A stretch of 18,740 bases of DNA. It comes from Patescibacteria group bacterium. Its GTDB lineage: Bacteria; Patescibacteriota; Minisyncoccia; Portnoybacterales; GWB1-42-6. Below the pieces are notes generated by a model. It searched no databases and was not told where the DNA came from. It saw nothing but the letters and a program-made list of their open reading frames with translations. The position numbers and the translations under genes were made by a program. Where the stretch lies: assembly GCA_018826025.1 (NCBI GenBank), contig JAHKAK010000102.1:1-18740 (forward strand), written 5' to 3'. Position 1 is the first letter of the stretch; each line of letters starts with the position of its first letter. Positions 12,285 through 18,634 of the stretch are shown piece after piece.

Positions 12285-12316
12285 AAAAACTCCTCGTCGA
12301 AAGACGGGGAGTTTTT
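12285..12316 (+). terminator. Rho-independent terminator of the RRM gene
   Basis: AAAAACTCCTCGTC-gaaa-GACGGGGAGTTTTT is a 14-bp stem (one G-U pair) with a GAAA loop and ends in five T, 17 bases after the stop codon. The A-run on the left also makes it usable in the minus direction. Confidence 0.9.
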
Positions 12317-12320
12317 AGTG

Positions 12321-12392
12321 TTGCCGATAAGTTTTATCGGCAAAAGATAGTGCCGATAAATTGCCGATAGAATGCGGATAATTGCCGATAGG
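12321..12392. repeat. Cluster of TTGCCGATA repeats
   Basis: TTGCCGATAA-gtt-TTATCGGCAA (12321-12343) is a perfect 10-bp hairpin. It is followed by direct repeats of (T/G)TGCCGATA(A/G) near 12350, 12361 and 12382 and one variant TGCGGATAA near 12373. The spacing is about 10-21 bases. No gene overlaps it. Confidence 0.65.
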
Positions 12393-12414
12393 ATGATTGA
12401 TGTTAAATTTTTTG

Positions 12415-12517
12415 CCCCCTCTCCTCAAACGAGGAGAGGGCGGGGGTGAGGTGGTGTTATAAATATTTTCATCACCCCCTCTTTATCTCCCCCTCGTCTG
12501 AGGGGGAGAGGCTTTTT
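12415..12517. repeat. C-rich double hairpin element (family C), possible second terminator
   Basis: CCCTCTCCTC-aaac-GAGGAGAGGG (12417-12440) and TCTCCCCCTC-gtct-GAGGGGGAGA (12486-12509) are perfect stems. The segment between has GGGGGTGAGGTGGTG and CATCACCCCCTC in inverted order. The second hairpin is followed by GGC and seven T, so it could work as a plus-strand terminator. It lies just past the stop of the minus-strand membrane-protein gene. Confidence 0.7.
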
Positions 12518-12523
12518 TTAATG

Positions 12524-13495
12524 TTATCTTATTGGCGCAGGTTTGACAGGGATTAAGGCGTCCGGCGCGTACAGCACCGGGTCAATGGTTCTTTCAAAAC
12601 AAGTCCGGCCGGCTGTTTTATGATACCAAGAAGAATTTTCCATATTCATTGGTCCGATTAATGAAGGATATTGCTTAGCTTGGTCAGTTGGACCGGCAGC
12701 TGACCAAGTCGCGCAAAGTTCAAAGATTAAATCGTTTAAAGTCCGGTATTCGTAGGGCAATTTAGTCTCCGGGTCCAATGGGGCGCTATAACCGGAAATG
12801 GAATCTGTGAGTTCATTTAAGGAAACGGGCAAGGCGCCTTTTTTCTGCCAATGATAGACGATTTGTGATTGAATATTTTGTAAGTCATTAATACGTTGGT
12901 CGTCTAATTTTTCCAGGCGCGCCCGGAAGGGCGAACCGCTGATAAAGAAAGCGCCGATAATAACAGCCGTGATAAAAATTAAAGCTGTCCAGCGGACGAA
13001 CCTGGCGCTTTGGGGAAGTTCGGGCGATTCCCTTTTCAGGTCTTTTAAATAATACCAGAATAATCCGCCGGCCACGATTGCCACGGCTAAAACTTTAAGT
13101 AAGAATTTAATGGAAAGCTCGCCATTAAGAAAGAAATAAACCAAGGTGGCTAAATCAACAACACAGGCGATAGCGGCGATAAAAAGCGTTAGATAAATCA
13201 ATAATTTACGAAATTTATGTTCGCGTTTTTCCGGGACAACCAAATAATCTTTTTCACGCAGGCGCAAAGCAAAAATATGCGTGGGTAAAATAGCGACCAA
13301 GATTGCCACTACCCAGCGGACGGTTGTTTGGGAAAATGAATAAGGATTGGCCGCGTCAACGAAGAAGTAATTGATATACTGAAAAAGCAAGGTAATGAGA
13401 AAAGAAGCGCTTAAATAAAGGGTTCCCATGACCCAAAGTTCCAAAAAAATGTCTTTGGGGCCGGTAGTTTTGACTGGCACAGATGTGTTTTCCAT
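12524..13495 (-). CDS. Membrane protein, DUF5671-like, with C-terminal soluble domain
   Basis: This is a 323-residue protein. About five membrane segments are visible at roughly 19-45, 57-77, 97-123, 129-151 and 167-186, followed by a soluble region (190-323). The first part resembles DUF5671 proteins common in candidate-phyla genomes, including a charged loop (ALRLREKDYLVVPEKREHKF) between segments two and three. The soluble part has a DDQRINDLQNIQSQIVYHW helix and PLDPETKLPYEYR, a pattern seen in pilin-like or pseudopilin-type C-terminal domains. I take that as loose resemblance only. There are three Cys, two near the end (about 251 and 289), which could pair if outside the cell. It is transcribed alone and has no Shine-Dalgarno. 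Its function is unknown. Confidence 0.7.
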   Translation of the reverse strand: MENTSVPVKTTGPKDIFLELWVMGTLYLSASFLITLLFQYINYFFVDAANPYSFSQTTVRWVVAILVAILPTHIFALRLREKDYLVVPEKREHKFRKLLIYLTLFIAAIACVVDLATLVYFFLNGELSIKFLLKVLAVAIVAGGLFWYYLKDLKRESPELPQSARFVRWTALIFITAVIIGAFFISGSPFRARLEKLDDQRINDLQNIQSQIVYHWQKKGALPVSLNELTDSISGYSAPLDPETKLPYEYRTLNDLIFELCATWSAAGPTDQAKQYPSLIGPMNMENSSWYHKTAGRTCFERTIDPVLYAPDALIPVKPAPIR

Positions 13496-13574
13496 ATATT
13501 TTGTAATCGCGTTGTCCCGCTAAAGCGGGATTAGACGATGAAGTTAAATTATTATACTATGCTTTGCCTATTTT

Positions 13575-13769
13575 ATTTTGGCAAAGCTGAGCTTAGCTCT
13601 GCTAACGAGGATGATGCGTCCCGTAAGACGGGACATATCATCCGAGCGAAGACAAAATACAGGGTTTTTAATACCCCGCAGCTCTGCGGCGGTTGGGATA
13701 TTCCTTTTTTGAGTCCGGAGCTCTGCTCTGGCAGAGCTTAGCTCAGCTTTGGGTTTAATCCCCTTTATT
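13575..13769. repeat. Palindromic element B, long copy with 21-bp inverted ends
   Basis: The left arm CAAAGCTGAGCTTAGCTCTGC and right arm GCAGAGCTTAGCTCAGCTTTG match at 20 of 21 positions and enclose about 115 bases that contain a CGTCCCG...CGGGAC hairpin and a GC-rich CCGCAGCTCTGCGG-type palindrome. The outer flanks match the short copies at 3057 and 4976. The right end contains the stop codon of the HAMP gene (13755-13757). The short copies look like this copy with the interior removed. The 258-base gap 13496-13754 has no gene. Confidence 0.8.
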
Positions 13770-14669
13770 TTTTAATTCTTCGATCGCTTTCTTTAATTCG
13801 ATCATCTTTAATTCACGGCCGATCATAAGTTCATTCATTTTCTCTAAATCGTTTAATTTTTCTTCCAGGGTTTTTTTAGCCACTTCTAATTCTTTGGTCC
13901 GTTCAAAAACTTTTTGTTCCAGACCGCTGTAAGATTCTTTTAATTCAGTGGCCATTTCGTTAAAAGCTGTTGCCAGCTGGCCGATTTCATCCTCGGATTT
14001 TATTTCTATTTTTGTGTCTAATTTGCCTTCACTTATCTTTTTAGCCGCGTCTCGCAGTCTGGTTATTGATTTGGTAATACCCCTTGATAATAGATAAGAA
14101 AGAAAAAATCCAATAATAAAGATAAACACGCCGCTAAATAAGGATAATTTTGTTATCCACGACGTGGTTTCTTCTTGGTTTTTGATGATTTCTCGTAGTT
14201 CGTCTGTTCGGTGCTCCAGAAGTCCTTTTTCCAGCTTCTTCAGCTTATCTATTGATTCATAGACTCGAAGAATCTGATTGTTTACGTCAGATTTATTTTC
14301 AGGTTGTTCGTTTATTTTAATTAAAGAACTGATATTTTCATCAAGCTCAAGTAGAGCCATACCAAACTCTTCTCTCGTCTTTTCGTCTTCGATAAAAGCA
14401 GATATCTTCAGGGAAAATTCTTCGGGATAATCCTGAATCGTTGTTTTAAGCCCCTCGCTGCCGATCACAATATATGAATTAATTTCAGATTCTAATGAAT
14501 TTATGGAGTTTATCTGCTCGGATAAGATCAGACTCTGATCGCTTAAAGGAAGAATATTAGAAAATTCATCTCTAATGGCAGAAAGCATATATTCACGCGC
14601 AACAAAGAACGCTGCATAGACTAAAAGAATCGCTAAAAAAGAAAGAAAAATTTTGTTGCCTATTTTCAT
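13755..14669 (-). CDS. HAMP-domain membrane signalling protein without kinase, with GRELKMIELKK module
   Basis: This is a 304-residue protein. TM1 is at about 7-25, an extracytoplasmic helical sensor region at 30-170 (four-helix-bundle type), TM2 at 175-195 (FSGVFIFIIGFFLSYLL), and a HAMP domain at about 196-247 ending in DEIGQLATAFNEMATEL. A coiled coil (250-304) follows with ERTKELE and the end LMIGRELKMIELKKAIEEL. There is no HisKA, HATPase or MCP signalling domain, so output must pass through the coiled coil to a partner. The same C-terminal module ends the coiled-coil protein at 3095-3571. It starts 2 bases after the stop of the substrate-binding-like gene, so the pair forms one sensor unit by inference. 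Confidence 0.85.
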   Translation of the reverse strand: MKIGNKIFLSFLAILLVYAAFFVAREYMLSAIRDEFSNILPLSDQSLILSEQINSINSLESEINSYIVIGSEGLKTTIQDYPEEFSLKISAFIEDEKTREEFGMALLELDENISSLIKINEQPENKSDVNNQILRVYESIDKLKKLEKGLLEHRTDELREIIKNQEETTSWITKLSLFSGVFIFIIGFFLSYLLSRGITKSITRLRDAAKKISEGKLDTKIEIKSEDEIGQLATAFNEMATELKESYSGLEQKVFERTKELEVAKKTLEEKLNDLEKMNELMIGRELKMIELKKAIEELKNKGD

Positions 14670-14671
14670 AA

Positions 14672-15700
14672 TTAATTCTCTTTAATTATATTCTTGGCCG
14701 CTCTTATCATGGCCGGGGTAAAGGCTAAGTTCAGTTTCTTGGCAATTTTCAAATTCAGCATTAAGTCGCCTTTTTTATTTGTTACTTCAGGAAGGCTCGC
14801 GGGACTAACGTCGTCTAATATCTTTAACGCGGTTTGAGCGCTGTATTCTCCCTGCTCTTCCGGCACTTTGGTGTAGCCGATAAGAACCGTTTTCATAATC
14901 CAGTCATTAAGCGTTCCAACGGGGATTTTTGAGTTCTCCAGGGCGAAATTTTCCGCTTCGTCATCATTCCAGTCCGGGATGCCCGCGTTATTCTCAAAAA
15001 TCAGGATGTCTACTTCGCCTTGCATTTTTTTGAAGGCAGTTTTCCATTCGGTGAAATTTTTAACAAAAGCAGTTTGGGTAAAATTCAATTGCAACAATTG
15101 ATTATAATTTTCCAAATTTTTACGTTCAGTTTCTGTGTCAGCGCTTAAATAACCCATTCTTTCACCTTGAGTGTATTGTTTTAGTTTCTCTATTAACTGA
15201 TTAGTCAGAGCCACTTCCACCATTCCGGCTGTATTCTTATACGGCAGCCCGTAAAGCGAAGAATCCCAATTAAGGCCACAGTAAACGAAGGGCAAAGAAG
15301 TGTCCTTATAAAATTCCACCAATACATAATTCACCGCATTATCATCTGATAATATAACAACATCCGGCTGAAATTCTTCGATAACGGCTTTAACTTGTAC
15401 TCCCGCCTGTTTTTTGAAATCATCCGAGGGATTATTTTTGGTGTCCATCCGGTGCACTTTTAACTCTACCCCGGTTCCTTCAAAAACGGTTCTAATCCCC
15501 TTGGTGATTCCGTCGCTCCAAGCGTAACCCTCATGATAAGAGTCCGCGTAAAGAATTTTTTTACCCGTATATCTGTCAAGCGTTTCATTTTTGTTTGTTG
15601 TTTTATCGTTGGTTTGCTGTTTCAAAAAATAATATCCGCCGATTCCCGCCAGGACAAACATTGCTACCGTTATTATGATAATTATTAAATTTTTAGTCAT
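14672..15700 (-). CDS. ABC_sub_bind-type periplasmic binding protein, membrane-anchored
   Basis: This 342-residue protein resembles the ABC_sub_bind (PF04392-type) substrate-binding family. An N-terminal uncleaved anchor or signal (4-26) has no lipobox Cys. The body has ILYADSYHEGYAWSDGI near the start, ending in the first lobe with QPDVVILSDDNAVNYVLVE and LPFVYCGLNW, and a second-lobe region with MGYLSADTETERKN and IPVGTLNDWIMK. No ABC permease or ATPase gene is nearby. The next gene, 2 bases on, is a HAMP membrane protein, so it more likely serves as a sensor ligand-binding subunit than as a transporter part. In other bacteria this domain can be fused to signalling proteins. The ligand is unknown. 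Confidence 0.8.
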   Translation of the reverse strand: MTKNLIIIIITVAMFVLAGIGGYYFLKQQTNDKTTNKNETLDRYTGKKILYADSYHEGYAWSDGITKGIRTVFEGTGVELKVHRMDTKNNPSDDFKKQAGVQVKAVIEEFQPDVVILSDDNAVNYVLVEFYKDTSLPFVYCGLNWDSSLYGLPYKNTAGMVEVALTNQLIEKLKQYTQGERMGYLSADTETERKNLENYNQLLQLNFTQTAFVKNFTEWKTAFKKMQGEVDILIFENNAGIPDWNDDEAENFALENSKIPVGTLNDWIMKTVLIGYTKVPEEQGEYSAQTALKILDDVSPASLPEVTNKKGDLMLNLKIAKKLNLAFTPAMIRAAKNIIKEN

Positions 15701-15727
15701 GTTTTTAATTTAAATGATTATATGAAT

Positions 15728-15756
15728 ATTATAGCACAATAAAAATTAGAGTAAAA
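15728..15756 (-). promoter_or_regulatory. Extended -10 promoter of the binding-protein/HAMP pair
   Basis: On the minus strand TGCTATAAT gives TGn plus a perfect -10 (TATAAT, 15728-15733). The region 17 bases upstream (TTTTAC) is a poor -35, as allowed with an extended -10. The start codon is about 28 bases downstream of the -10 box. Confidence 0.55.
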
Positions 15757-15826
15757 CTAAAATGTAAAATTTTGGCAAAAGAAGTTTCTTATTGAAATTT
15801 CTTATTATAGTTTATGTTTGTCTGCC

Positions 15827-15855
15827 TTGAATGTTTTGTTCATTTATGCTATTTT
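15827..15855 (+). promoter_or_regulatory. Promoter of the GtrA gene
   Basis: TTGAAT (15827-15832), a 17-base spacer and TATTTT (15850-15855) lie about 40 bases before the ATG. TATGCT overlapping at 15845 is an alternative -10. It is divergent from the minus-strand promoter 15728-15756. Confidence 0.45.
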
Positions 15856-15893
15856 AGCTTAAAAGAGTTCTTTTTAAGAAAGGAGGAAGTAAG

Positions 15894-16283
15894 ATGGATT
15901 TATCGCTTCAATTACCGCAAGTTATGCGATTTTTAAGCGCGGGAGGTCTCGGTGTACTCCTGTACTATCTGATATTGTATATCCTCACCGATGTAGCTGG
16001 TATGTGGTATATGATTTCGGCGGTAATCGCATCCGTCGTGAACTACGGTTCTAATTTCGTACTACAGAAGTTTTGGACATTCCGAAACAAGAAGACAAAT
16101 GATATTCACCGGCAAGCGTTCAAATATGCGATTATGGTGACATCACTTTTTCTAGCCAACCTGCTTTTCCTATACATGTTGGTAGAATACGCGCGTCTTT
16201 GGTACCTTGTGGCTCAAGTGATTGCCACTATTCTTCTAACAATAATCAGTTATTTGGTGTCGCGACGAATATTCATCAATTAA
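15894..16283 (+). CDS. GtrA family membrane protein
   Basis: This 129-residue protein has four membrane segments (about 12-32, 38-58, 76-95, 100-122) and GtrA-family features: RFLSAGGLGVLLYYLILYIL at the start, a Asn-Tyr-Gly stretch VNYGSNFVLQKFWTF in the loop, and SYLVSRRIFI at the end. GtrA-like proteins are thought to help transfer lipid-linked sugars across the membrane in surface-glycan synthesis, but many are unassigned. No glycosyltransferase gene is next to it. A strong Shine-Dalgarno (AAAGGAGG) precedes the ATG, unlike most genes of the window. It has its own promoter and terminator and is a single-gene unit on the plus strand. Confidence 0.9.
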   Translation: MDLSLQLPQVMRFLSAGGLGVLLYYLILYILTDVAGMWYMISAVIASVVNYGSNFVLQKFWTFRNKKTNDIHRQAFKYAIMVTSLFLANLLFLYMLVEYARLWYLVAQVIATILLTIISYLVSRRIFIN

Positions 16284-16284
16284 T

Positions 16285-16325
16285 CCCCAGTTGTCTTTCG
16301 ACACAGAGATAATTGGGGGTTTTTA
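16285..16325 (+). terminator. Rho-independent terminator of the GtrA gene
   Basis: CCCCAGTT (16285-16292) pairs with AATTGGGG (16311-16318; one G-U) around an inner GTC-tttc-GAC hairpin, and the stem is followed by GTTTTTATTT. It overlaps the last base of the stop region. Confidence 0.85.
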
Positions 16326-16352
16326 TTTAAAAGTACTATTAGCTCTAACTTA

Positions 16353-16690
16353 GGCAGCTGGCGGAGAAGGCGGGATTCGGTTCCGACTAAAATTTTGCCG
16401 TCGCAAAATTTTGTCTAACCGCCGCCTCGCGGTTTTGCCTGCTGGCGAAACATCGCTCCGGCGTTCTCATCCCTCACGCAAGCCAAGCAGTTGGCTCGCT
16501 CCTCTCCTTGCTCACTACGTTCGCTGCGGAGAGGGAGGGATTCGCCCGCGACTAAATTTTTTACCGTCGTAAAAAATTTGTCTGGGCACCGGCTCGTTAA
16601 AATTTTCTGCTGAAAATTTTAATTCCGCCGTTCGAATCCGCACCCTGCATACCAAATTTTAATGCACTACGCGCATCAAAATTTGCTAGG
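16353..16690. repeat. Palindrome island with tRNA-3'-end-like fragments and AAATTTT hairpins
   Basis: Two similar units start CGGAGAAGGCGGGATTCG (near 16361) and CGGAGAGGGAGGGATTCG (near 16527). Each continues to CGACTAAA, an AT-rich hairpin and GTCT. The hairpins are AAAATTTTGC-cgtc-GCAAAATTTT, AAATTTTTTAC-cgtc-GTAAAAAATTT, AAAATTTTC-tgct-GAAAATTTT and AAATTTTaATGC...GCATcAAAATTT. Read on the minus strand the unit starts resemble the T-arm and acceptor end of tRNA-Ser-like genes but lack part of the T-loop. GTTCGAATCC followed by CGCACCCTGCA on the plus strand (about 16631-16651) is another T-arm-like piece. No complete tRNA folds. Confidence 0.6.
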
Positions 16691-16749
16691 CGGTGTTTTT
16701 TGAACGAAGTTCGAACATTTTTTGACGAAAATCCGAATTGACCCGCTCC

Positions 16750-16895
16750 AGCGTTTCCGCTCGCCGAAATTCGGCGAGCAAAGCAAAACAATTTTCTTTT
16801 CATTTTTTATTTTGCGCGCGGCCGGTTTTCTTTTAAAAGGATTTGAAAATTGTTTTGCTTTGATGTCCCGCATTAGGCGGGACGGCGGAAACGCT
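16750..16895. repeat. 146-bp cruciform element with a hairpin inserted in each arm
   Basis: AGCGTTTCCGC (16750-16760) and GCGGAAACGCT (16885-16895) are exact inverted ends. Inside, CAAAGCAAAACAATTTTC (16779-16796) and GAAAATTGTTTTGCTTTG (16845-16862) are exact 18-bp inverted arms. Between outer and inner arms lies a different hairpin on each side: CTCGCCGAA-a-TTCGGCGAG on the left and GTCCCGC-attag-GCGGGAC on the right. The loop 16797-16844 is non-coding. Confidence 0.8.
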
Positions 16896-16924
16896 TTCCA
16901 TCTCAGTCCGTTTTCGACGGAGAA

Positions 16925-16975
16925 CAGGCGGGCAAAAATTCCTTCCCCCAAACCCCTTTCCTTTTTGCCCGCCTG
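16925..16975. repeat. 14-bp inverted repeat, followed by GC-rich small hairpins
   Basis: CAGGCGGGCAAAAA (16925-16938) and TTTTTGCCCGCCTG (16962-16975) are exact reverse complements around 23 bases. CCCGCC-ttc-GGCGGG (about 16984-16998) and GGGG-acttcg-CCCC follow. The 3' ends of the minus-strand gene at 17065 and the plus-strand GtrA gene face this region, so it could act as a bidirectional transcription barrier. Confidence 0.7.
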
Positions 16976-17064
16976 ATTGCCTGCCCGCCTTCGGCGGGGA
17001 CTTCGCCCCAAAACTTTTTGACGGACGGACGGCGGGGGTTTGCTAATTTAAAATTTCTTATTGC

Positions 17065-18015
17065 TTAAACTTGTTCTTCCTTAAGTATGTTTCCGTCATA
17101 ATCTTTATAGATAGTCGAAATTTTAGATCGTGTTAATCCTTCAGGCCCTTTTTCTATTAGATACTTTGCATATGTATGTGCTGGCTTGTTATCAATAACG
17201 GTACCACCATGTGCCGAAACAACATATTCTTTATTAATTATATCTTCAAACATTGTTGGATTAAGCTTCTTGAGAAGTCCATCTTTAAGATATTCAGAAA
17301 TCTTGTCAAAACCTTCTCTGTCGATAGCCTCGCGGATTATTTTACTGGCAATTTCTTTCGGAACTACCGGAGCCTCTAATGCACCTGCTACTCTACCGAA
17401 ATTAAACTTCTTCTCACTAAATAACAAGTTTGTGTAATATTCAACAATTCTTGCAGCTTCATTTGGATCTGACATCTTACTCAGTAAACCCCTTTCACCA
17501 AATTCTTTACTATAGATTGATTCATTATTACCGTGATGATTGTCTAAATAATTTTTTATATCTTCAAGAGTTGGATTTTTTTTAAAAAAATAAGCTAACG
17601 CTGGAATAAGATTTTCTATCATTTTTTCTCTGGGAAACTCAATAAGTCCATGTTTTTGCACGCTTTGTATAAAGCTTCCAAATGGCAAGTCTATGGTTGT
17701 TGCTTTGGTTACTGACTCAAGATTTCTATTATGACGATCAACAAGTATCCAGCTATTTTTTTTATCAATTTCTTTTAAAATATCGTTTTGTATGGCTATA
17801 GATCCACTAGGGAATCCTGCGCCTTCGATATATTTTTTGAATCTTTTTGCTATTACAGTTTCTTTTTTTGTACCGGTCTCAATATCCTTTTCGGCATCTG
17901 GGGTTAAGGATTCTATATGAGCAGAAATGTAGTTTTCTATAATATGCACTTCATTTGGTAGAAGTTCTTTTTTTGAAAAAAAGCATCTTGAAAATATTTG
18001 GAAATATTTGGTCAT
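17065..18015 (-). CDS. C-terminal part of a split protein of unknown family
   Basis: This 316-codon frame is rich in Lys, Glu and Ile and resembles no family I know. Features include DRHNRNLESVTKA (about 93-105), LEDIKNYLDNHHGN (about 154-167) and VVSAHGG near the end. The HH and HN motifs might suggest a metal site but do not match DHH-phosphoesterase order. It probably does not start at the Met at 18015: the real reading enters this frame from the upstream frame at the A7 run (17973-17980 area), giving KK followed by ELLPNEVHIIENY. Together the two frames would encode a protein of about 485 residues. The codon use and A+T content are higher than in the translation-gene cluster, which may suggest acquisition. 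Confidence 0.6.
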   Translation of the reverse strand: MTKYFQIFSRCFFSKKELLPNEVHIIENYISAHIESLTPDAEKDIETGTKKETVIAKRFKKYIEGAGFPSGSIAIQNDILKEIDKKNSWILVDRHNRNLESVTKATTIDLPFGSFIQSVQKHGLIEFPREKMIENLIPALAYFFKKNPTLEDIKNYLDNHHGNNESIYSKEFGERGLLSKMSDPNEAARIVEYYTNLLFSEKKFNFGRVAGALEAPVVPKEIASKIIREAIDREGFDKISEYLKDGLLKKLNPTMFEDIINKEYVVSAHGGTVIDNKPAHTYAKYLIEKGPEGLTRSKISTIYKDYDGNILKEEQV

Positions 18016-18529
18016 ATGTCTCTAAAGAATCAATTTTTCCAGCAAAGTTTTTTTTGCCTAGCTCATCTTCTAAAGTATCCGTAAAGGCTTGACTTAGAAT
18101 TCGATCAAGGCCACCTTCTATGCTTGCTTTCGACGCTTCCACTTCTTCATTTTCGGGATAACAGGTATTATCCGTCAATAAAACTTTTCCAGCTAAATTA
18201 TCACGATTTTTTTTATACCAATCTCTTATAGTATTTTCATCAGTTCCTTTAGGGAAAGAAGTAAACCTAGCATTTCCATTTAAAGATTTGAAATATTTTT
18301 CGATTTCTGGAATATACTCTTGAAACAAATCATTATCACGATAAATTATTTCCATTGATCCTATAAGCTCCGACTCTAAGTTCTTTTCTGTTTTATTATC
18401 TGTGTTCATTCCAATAGCTTCTTCATGTGATTTCTCGATCAATTCCTTTTGCTCTGTTTTAGGAAGTTTCCTAAATCTTTCTTGATCCTTTGGTTTTGAA
18501 AAATCAAATTGTTCTGGTGATTTTGGCAT
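17951..18529 (-). CDS. N-terminal part of the same split protein
   Basis: This 192-codon frame starts MPKSPEQFDFSKPKDQERFR and is hydrophilic, acidic and probably helical, with no recognised domain. The last natural codons are probably near IFPNIFKMLFFKK; the following RTSTK and stop arise past a run of seven A. Just before it lies a run of seven T, so the frame change could come from either tract. If the A run were one base shorter, the frame would continue into ELLPNEVH of the next feature. Candidates are a sequencing or assembly error, a real inactivating indel, or transcriptional slippage. The upstream gene is an HTH regulator, 105 bases away. Confidence 0.6.
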   Translation of the reverse strand: MPKSPEQFDFSKPKDQERFRKLPKTEQKELIEKSHEEAIGMNTDNKTEKNLESELIGSMEIIYRDNDLFQEYIPEIEKYFKSLNGNARFTSFPKGTDENTIRDWYKKNRDNLAGKVLLTDNTCYPENEEVEASKASIEGGLDRILSQAFTDTLEDELGKKNFAGKIDSLETYDQIFPNIFKMLFFKKRTSTK

Positions 18530-18594
18530 ATTTTTTCTTTTTCTTATAAGGCACTAAGCCAATTTCGAAAAAAATTATGAAATTATATTAATTG

Positions 18595-18627
18595 ATTATA
18601 GTTTACCCCCCCCTAATAATTTTGCAA
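18595..18627 (-). promoter_or_regulatory. Possible promoter with a G8 tract in its spacer
   Basis: On the minus strand a perfect TATAAT (18595-18600) lies downstream of TTGCAA (18622-18627), but the spacer is 21 bases and contains eight G in a row. Removal of four G would give the ideal 17. The start codon of the split gene is about 65 bases downstream. Whether it is used is uncertain. Confidence 0.3.
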
Positions 18628-18634
18628 CAAACAC

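Noticed and set aside
13538..13741. 67-codon plus-strand frame
   Set aside because: It lies almost wholly in the long copy of palindromic element B.
16353..16660. Possible tRNA-Ser genes in the palindrome island
   Set aside because: Only T-arm and acceptor-like pieces are present. The T-loop is shortened and no anticodon arm folds, so no tRNA is called.
16353..16690. CRISPR array
   Set aside because: The similar units are two only, irregularly spaced and themselves palindromic. No cas gene is present.
16597..16803. 68-codon minus-strand frame in the same island
   Set aside because: Also made of repeat sequence; low complexity and no start context.
16676..17011. 111-codon open frame on the minus strand in the palindrome island
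   Set aside because: It runs through exact inverted repeats and hairpins, has no domain, and a plus-strand frame of similar length overlaps it. The openness comes from GC-rich palindromes.
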